From Sphingomonadaceae bacterium (GTDB taxonomy: Bacteria; Pseudomonadota; Alphaproteobacteria; Sphingomonadales; Sphingomonadaceae): a DNA stretch of 7,149 nucleotides. A program made the position numbers and the translations under genes. Positions 5,275 through 7,149 of the stretch are shown here, one piece after another (positions within the stretch are counted from its first letter, which is position 1; each line of letters opens with the position of its first letter). Location: positions 1-7,149 of the forward strand of contig JAFAZM010000055.1 of assembly GCA_019239785.1 (NCBI GenBank). Direction: 5' to 3'. Under the pieces are notes generated by a model. That model had not been told where the DNA came from and did not search any database. It saw nothing but the letters and a program-made list of their open reading frames with translations.

Positions 5275-5364
5275 GTCTAATGTCCTCCAATGTTGAGCGA
5301 CTGGCGGAGCGACTTGCTGCGTCTGGAGCAGGCCGCCCCGTCGCGGACCCATCAGGCGTCCGCG
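5275..5364 (-). promoter_or_regulatory. ROSE-like RNA thermometer in the hsp20 leader
   Basis: In the minus-strand leader of about 90 nt, the last hairpin is made by GTCGCTC (5301-5295) and GAGGAC (5287-5282). They pair completely if the central G (5298) is left out. This puts TCGCT opposite AGGA of the Shine-Dalgarno, which fits the U-Y-G-C-U signature of ROSE elements, where the extra G forms an unstable pair that melts on heating. At the 5' end a perfect 7-bp hairpin, CGCGGAC/GTCCGCG (5364-5358 and 5348-5342), gives the stable first stem usual in ROSE. ROSE elements are known before alphaproteobacterial small heat-shock genes. The fold is drawn by hand. Confidence 0.72.
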
Positions 5365-5370
5365 CAAGAG

Positions 5371-5399
5371 AATCTGGAACGGCCGTTTCCGATTTCAAG
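5371..5399 (-). promoter_or_regulatory. RpoH (sigma32)-type promoter of hsp20
   Basis: On the minus strand CTTGAAA (5399-5393) matches the sigma32 -35 consensus in full. After 15 bp comes CCAGATT (5377-5371), an acceptable -10. Transcription would start near 5364, exactly where the first hairpin of the ROSE-like leader begins, and this agreement supports both calls. Confidence 0.68.
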
Positions 5400-5402
5400 A
5401 GC

Positions 5403-5411
5403 TGTGGATAA
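5403..5411 (-). promoter_or_regulatory. Perfect DnaA box between the hsp20 and parE promoters
   Basis: The minus strand reads TTATCCACA, the consensus DnaA box with no mismatch. It ends 3 bp from the RpoH-like -35 of hsp20 and lies 25 bp before the predicted -35 of parE. It is a single box, with no visible cluster or AT-rich unwinding region, so it is not an origin. It could let DnaA-ATP adjust one of the promoters, or be chance. Confidence 0.5.
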
Positions 5412-5436
5412 CGCCCAAGGGAGATACGCCGCAAGC

Positions 5437-5466
5437 TTGGCACGGCTCGAATCCGCGCCCTATACC
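5437..5466 (+). promoter_or_regulatory. Candidate parE promoter close to the start codon
   Basis: TTGGCA (5437-5442) and TATACC (5461-5466) are 18 bp apart, or 17 bp if the -10 is read as CTATAC (5460-5465). The start point would fall near 5473, within about three bases of the parE ATG. No Shine-Dalgarno sequence is visible between the -10 and the ATG, as expected for a leaderless mRNA. Confidence 0.5.
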
Positions 5467-5475
5467 GTTCGCCTA

Positions 5476-7149
5476 ATGTCCGACCTGTTCACGTCTCCGT
5501 CCTCCTCCACGCCCGACAGCTATGACGCTAGCGCCATCGAGGTCCTCGAAGGCCTCGAGCCCGTCCGCCGCCGCCCTGGCATGTACATCGGCGGCACCGA
5601 CGACCGCGCGCTTCACCACCTCGCCGCCGAGGTCATCGACAATTCGATGGACGAGGCTGTCGCCGGCCACGCCAGCCGCATCGAGGTCACGCTCGAGCCC
5701 GGCAACAAGCTGACCGTCGCCGACAACGGCCGCGGCATCCCGGTCGACCCCCACCCAAAATATCCCGGCAAGTCGGCGCTCGAGGTCATCATGACCACCC
5801 TCCACTCGGGCGGGAAGTTCGAGGGCAAGGCCTACTCCACCTCCGGCGGCCTCCACGGCGTCGGCGTTTCCGTCGTCAACGCGCTCTCGACCGAGACGAT
5901 CGTCGAGGTCGCCCGCGACAAGACCCTCTACCGCCAGAGCTTCTCGAAGGGCGTCGCCACCTCGCCGCTCGAAACCGTCGGCCCGACCCCCAACCGCCGC
6001 GGCACCACCACCAGCTTCGTCCCCGACCCGGAGATTTTCGGCGCCGACGCCAGGTTCAGCGCCGAGAAGATCTACAAGCTCGCCCGCTCCAAGGCCTATC
6101 TCTTCGCCGGGGTCGAGATCCGCTGGCGCTGCGACCCCTCGCTCGCCAGTCCGGAAGTCCCCGAAACCGCCGTCTTCCAATTCCCCGGCGGCCTCGCCGA
6201 CCATCTCGCCGAGCAATTGGGCGACCGCCCCGCCGTCACCAACCAGCCCTTCACCGGCCGCCAGGACTTCCCCAACGACCAGGGCAGCGCCGAATGGGCC
6301 GTCGCCTGGCCGCTCTATTCCGACGGCTCCGAAAGCTATTACTGCAACACCATCCCGACCCCCGACGGCGGCACCCACGAAGCGGGCCTCCGCGCCGCGC
6401 TCACCAAGGGCATCCGCGCGTTCGGCGAGCTGGTCTCCAACAAGAAAGCGAAGGACATCACCGCCGACGACGTCTTCAACGGCGTCGAGCTGATGCTCTC
6501 GGTCTTCATCCGCAATCCGCATTTCCAGAGCCAGACCAAGGACCGCCTCACCAGCCTCGAGGCGGCGCGCTTCGTCGAGGCCGCCGTCCGCGACCATTTC
6601 GACCATTATCTCGCCGACAACATGGACCGCGGCCGCGCGCTCCTGGGATCGATCGTCGAGCGGATGGAGGAGCGCCTCCGCCGCCGCGCCGAGCGCGAGG
6701 TGCAGCGCAAGACCGCGACCAGCGCCCGCAAGCTCCGCCTCCCCGGCAAGCTCACCGATTGCTCATCCGACGACCCCGAAGGCACCGAGCTCTTCATCGT
6801 CGAGGGCGACAGTGCCGGCGGCTCCGCCAAGCAGGCGCGCAACCGCAAGACGCAGGCCATCCTCCCCATCCGCGGCAAGATCCTCAACGTCGCCTCCGCC
6901 ACCGCCGACAAGATCCGCGCCAACCAGGAAATCGCCGACCTCCAGCTCGCACTCGGCTGCGGCATCCGCGACAAGTGGAACGAGGACGCGCTTCGCTATG
7001 AGCGCATCATCATCATGACCGACGCCGACGTCGACGGCGCCCACATCGCGACCCTGCTGATGACCTTCTTCTTCCAGGAAATGCCGGAGCTGGTGCGCCG
7101 CGGCCACCTGTTCCTCGCCCAGCCCCCGCTCTACCGCCTGACCGCCGGC
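5476..7149 (+). CDS. parE: DNA topoisomerase IV subunit B (ParE), 3' end outside window
   Basis: 558 residues are present and the frame is open at the window edge, so about 70-110 residues are missing. ParE with ParC unlinks daughter chromosomes, using ATP. The GHKL ATPase domain has E52 and N56 in AEVIDNSMDE, D83 in ADNGRGIP, and the lid motif GGLHGVGVSVVNAL (124-137). The transducer domain follows to about residue 400. The TOPRIM domain shows EGDSAGGSAKQARNRKTQAI from E443 and DADVDG with D516, D518 and D520, which bind magnesium. MYIGGTDDRALHHLAAEVID near the start and KLRLPGKLTDC before the TOPRIM domain favour ParE over GyrB. The ATG at 5476 has no ribosome site, but the sequence begins as ParE proteins do (MSDLF) and the next ATG would remove the start of the ATPase domain. 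Hsp20 is its divergent neighbour. Confidence 0.94.
   Translation, partial: MSDLFTSPSSSTPDSYDASAIEVLEGLEPVRRRPGMYIGGTDDRALHHLAAEVIDNSMDEAVAGHASRIEVTLEPGNKLTVADNGRGIPVDPHPKYPGKSALEVIMTTLHSGGKFEGKAYSTSGGLHGVGVSVVNALSTETIVEVARDKTLYRQSFSKGVATSPLETVGPTPNRRGTTTSFVPDPEIFGADARFSAEKIYKLARSKAYLFAGVEIRWRCDPSLASPEVPETAVFQFPGGLADHLAEQLGDRPAVTNQPFTGRQDFPNDQGSAEWAVAWPLYSDGSESYYCNTIPTPDGGTHEAGLRAALTKGIRAFGELVSNKKAKDITADDVFNGVELMLSVFIRNPHFQSQTKDRLTSLEAARFVEAAVRDHFDHYLADNMDRGRALLGSIVERMEERLRRRAEREVQRKTATSARKLRLPGKLTDCSSDDPEGTELFIVEGDSAGGSAKQARNRKTQAILPIRGKILNVASATADKIRANQEIADLQLALGCGIRDKWNEDALRYERIIIMTDADVDGAHIATLLMTFFFQEMPELVRRGHLFLAQPPLYRLTAG

Noticed and set aside
5403..5411. DnaA box as part of a replication origin
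   Set aside because: Only one box was found, with no AT-rich unwinding element and no dnaA, gidA or hemE type neighbours in view.
5473..6606. Open frame on the minus strand (377 codons) opposite parE
   Set aside because: It is antisense to conserved ParE ATPase and transducer sequence, and its Gly/Ala/Val/Asp-rich product is what high third-position GC produces in that frame.
6294..7001. Open frame on the plus strand (235 codons) inside parE in another frame
   Set aside because: An Arg/Pro-rich product overlapping the TOPRIM domain frame; no independent coding signal.

Overview
The window looks like chromosomal DNA of a GC-rich alphaproteobacterium, most likely a sphingomonad. The clues are the codon bias (C or G at third positions), a topoisomerase IV ParE of alphaproteobacterial type, an UrcA-family secreted protein, and an IbpA-type Hsp20 whose leader resembles an alphaproteobacterial ROSE thermometer. 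The taxonomy is inferred from protein style, not from a search.

Layout, left to right. (1) 1-342, plus strand: the C-terminal end of a phytanoyl-CoA dioxygenase-like protein. (2) 339-1961, minus strand: a 540-residue regulator that joins an AraC-type cupin/HTH protein to a complete LysR-type (GcvA-like) effector-binding domain. Its stop overlaps that of gene 1. (3) 1962-2145: a divergent control region with a candidate sigma70 promoter for the regulator, a 21-bp-spaced imperfect direct repeat (AraC-like geometry) lying over that promoter, and a perfect 16-bp palindrome next to the regulator's start. (4) 2146-4709, plus strand: five genes in a row. They are a 36-residue hydrophobic peptide, an AurF-like diiron protein, an UrcA-family exported protein, a SAM-dependent methyltransferase and a 57-residue acidic protein. 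Four of the five are preceded by a GC-rich hairpin followed by GGGATC(C) 18-31 nt before the start codon. (5) 4711-4749: a terminator that works on both strands by sequence. (6) 4765-5274, minus strand: Hsp20, with an RpoH-like promoter and ROSE-like leader. (7) 5475 onward, plus strand: parE, cut off by the window end. Its likely promoter sits so close to the ATG that the mRNA may be leaderless, and a perfect DnaA box lies between the two divergent promoters.

The conserved parts (parE, hsp20) are ordinary genes with well-marked control sites. The accessory part is the regulator plus the five-gene module. My reading, which is inference, is that the hybrid regulator senses one or two ligands and controls a small module with an oxidative (diiron) step and a methyl-transfer step, while the repeated leader hairpins set expression or stability of the individual cistrons. 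No substrate can be named from sequence alone. There is no stretch over 300 bases without a gene, and I see no tRNA, rRNA, CRISPR array or insertion sequence.
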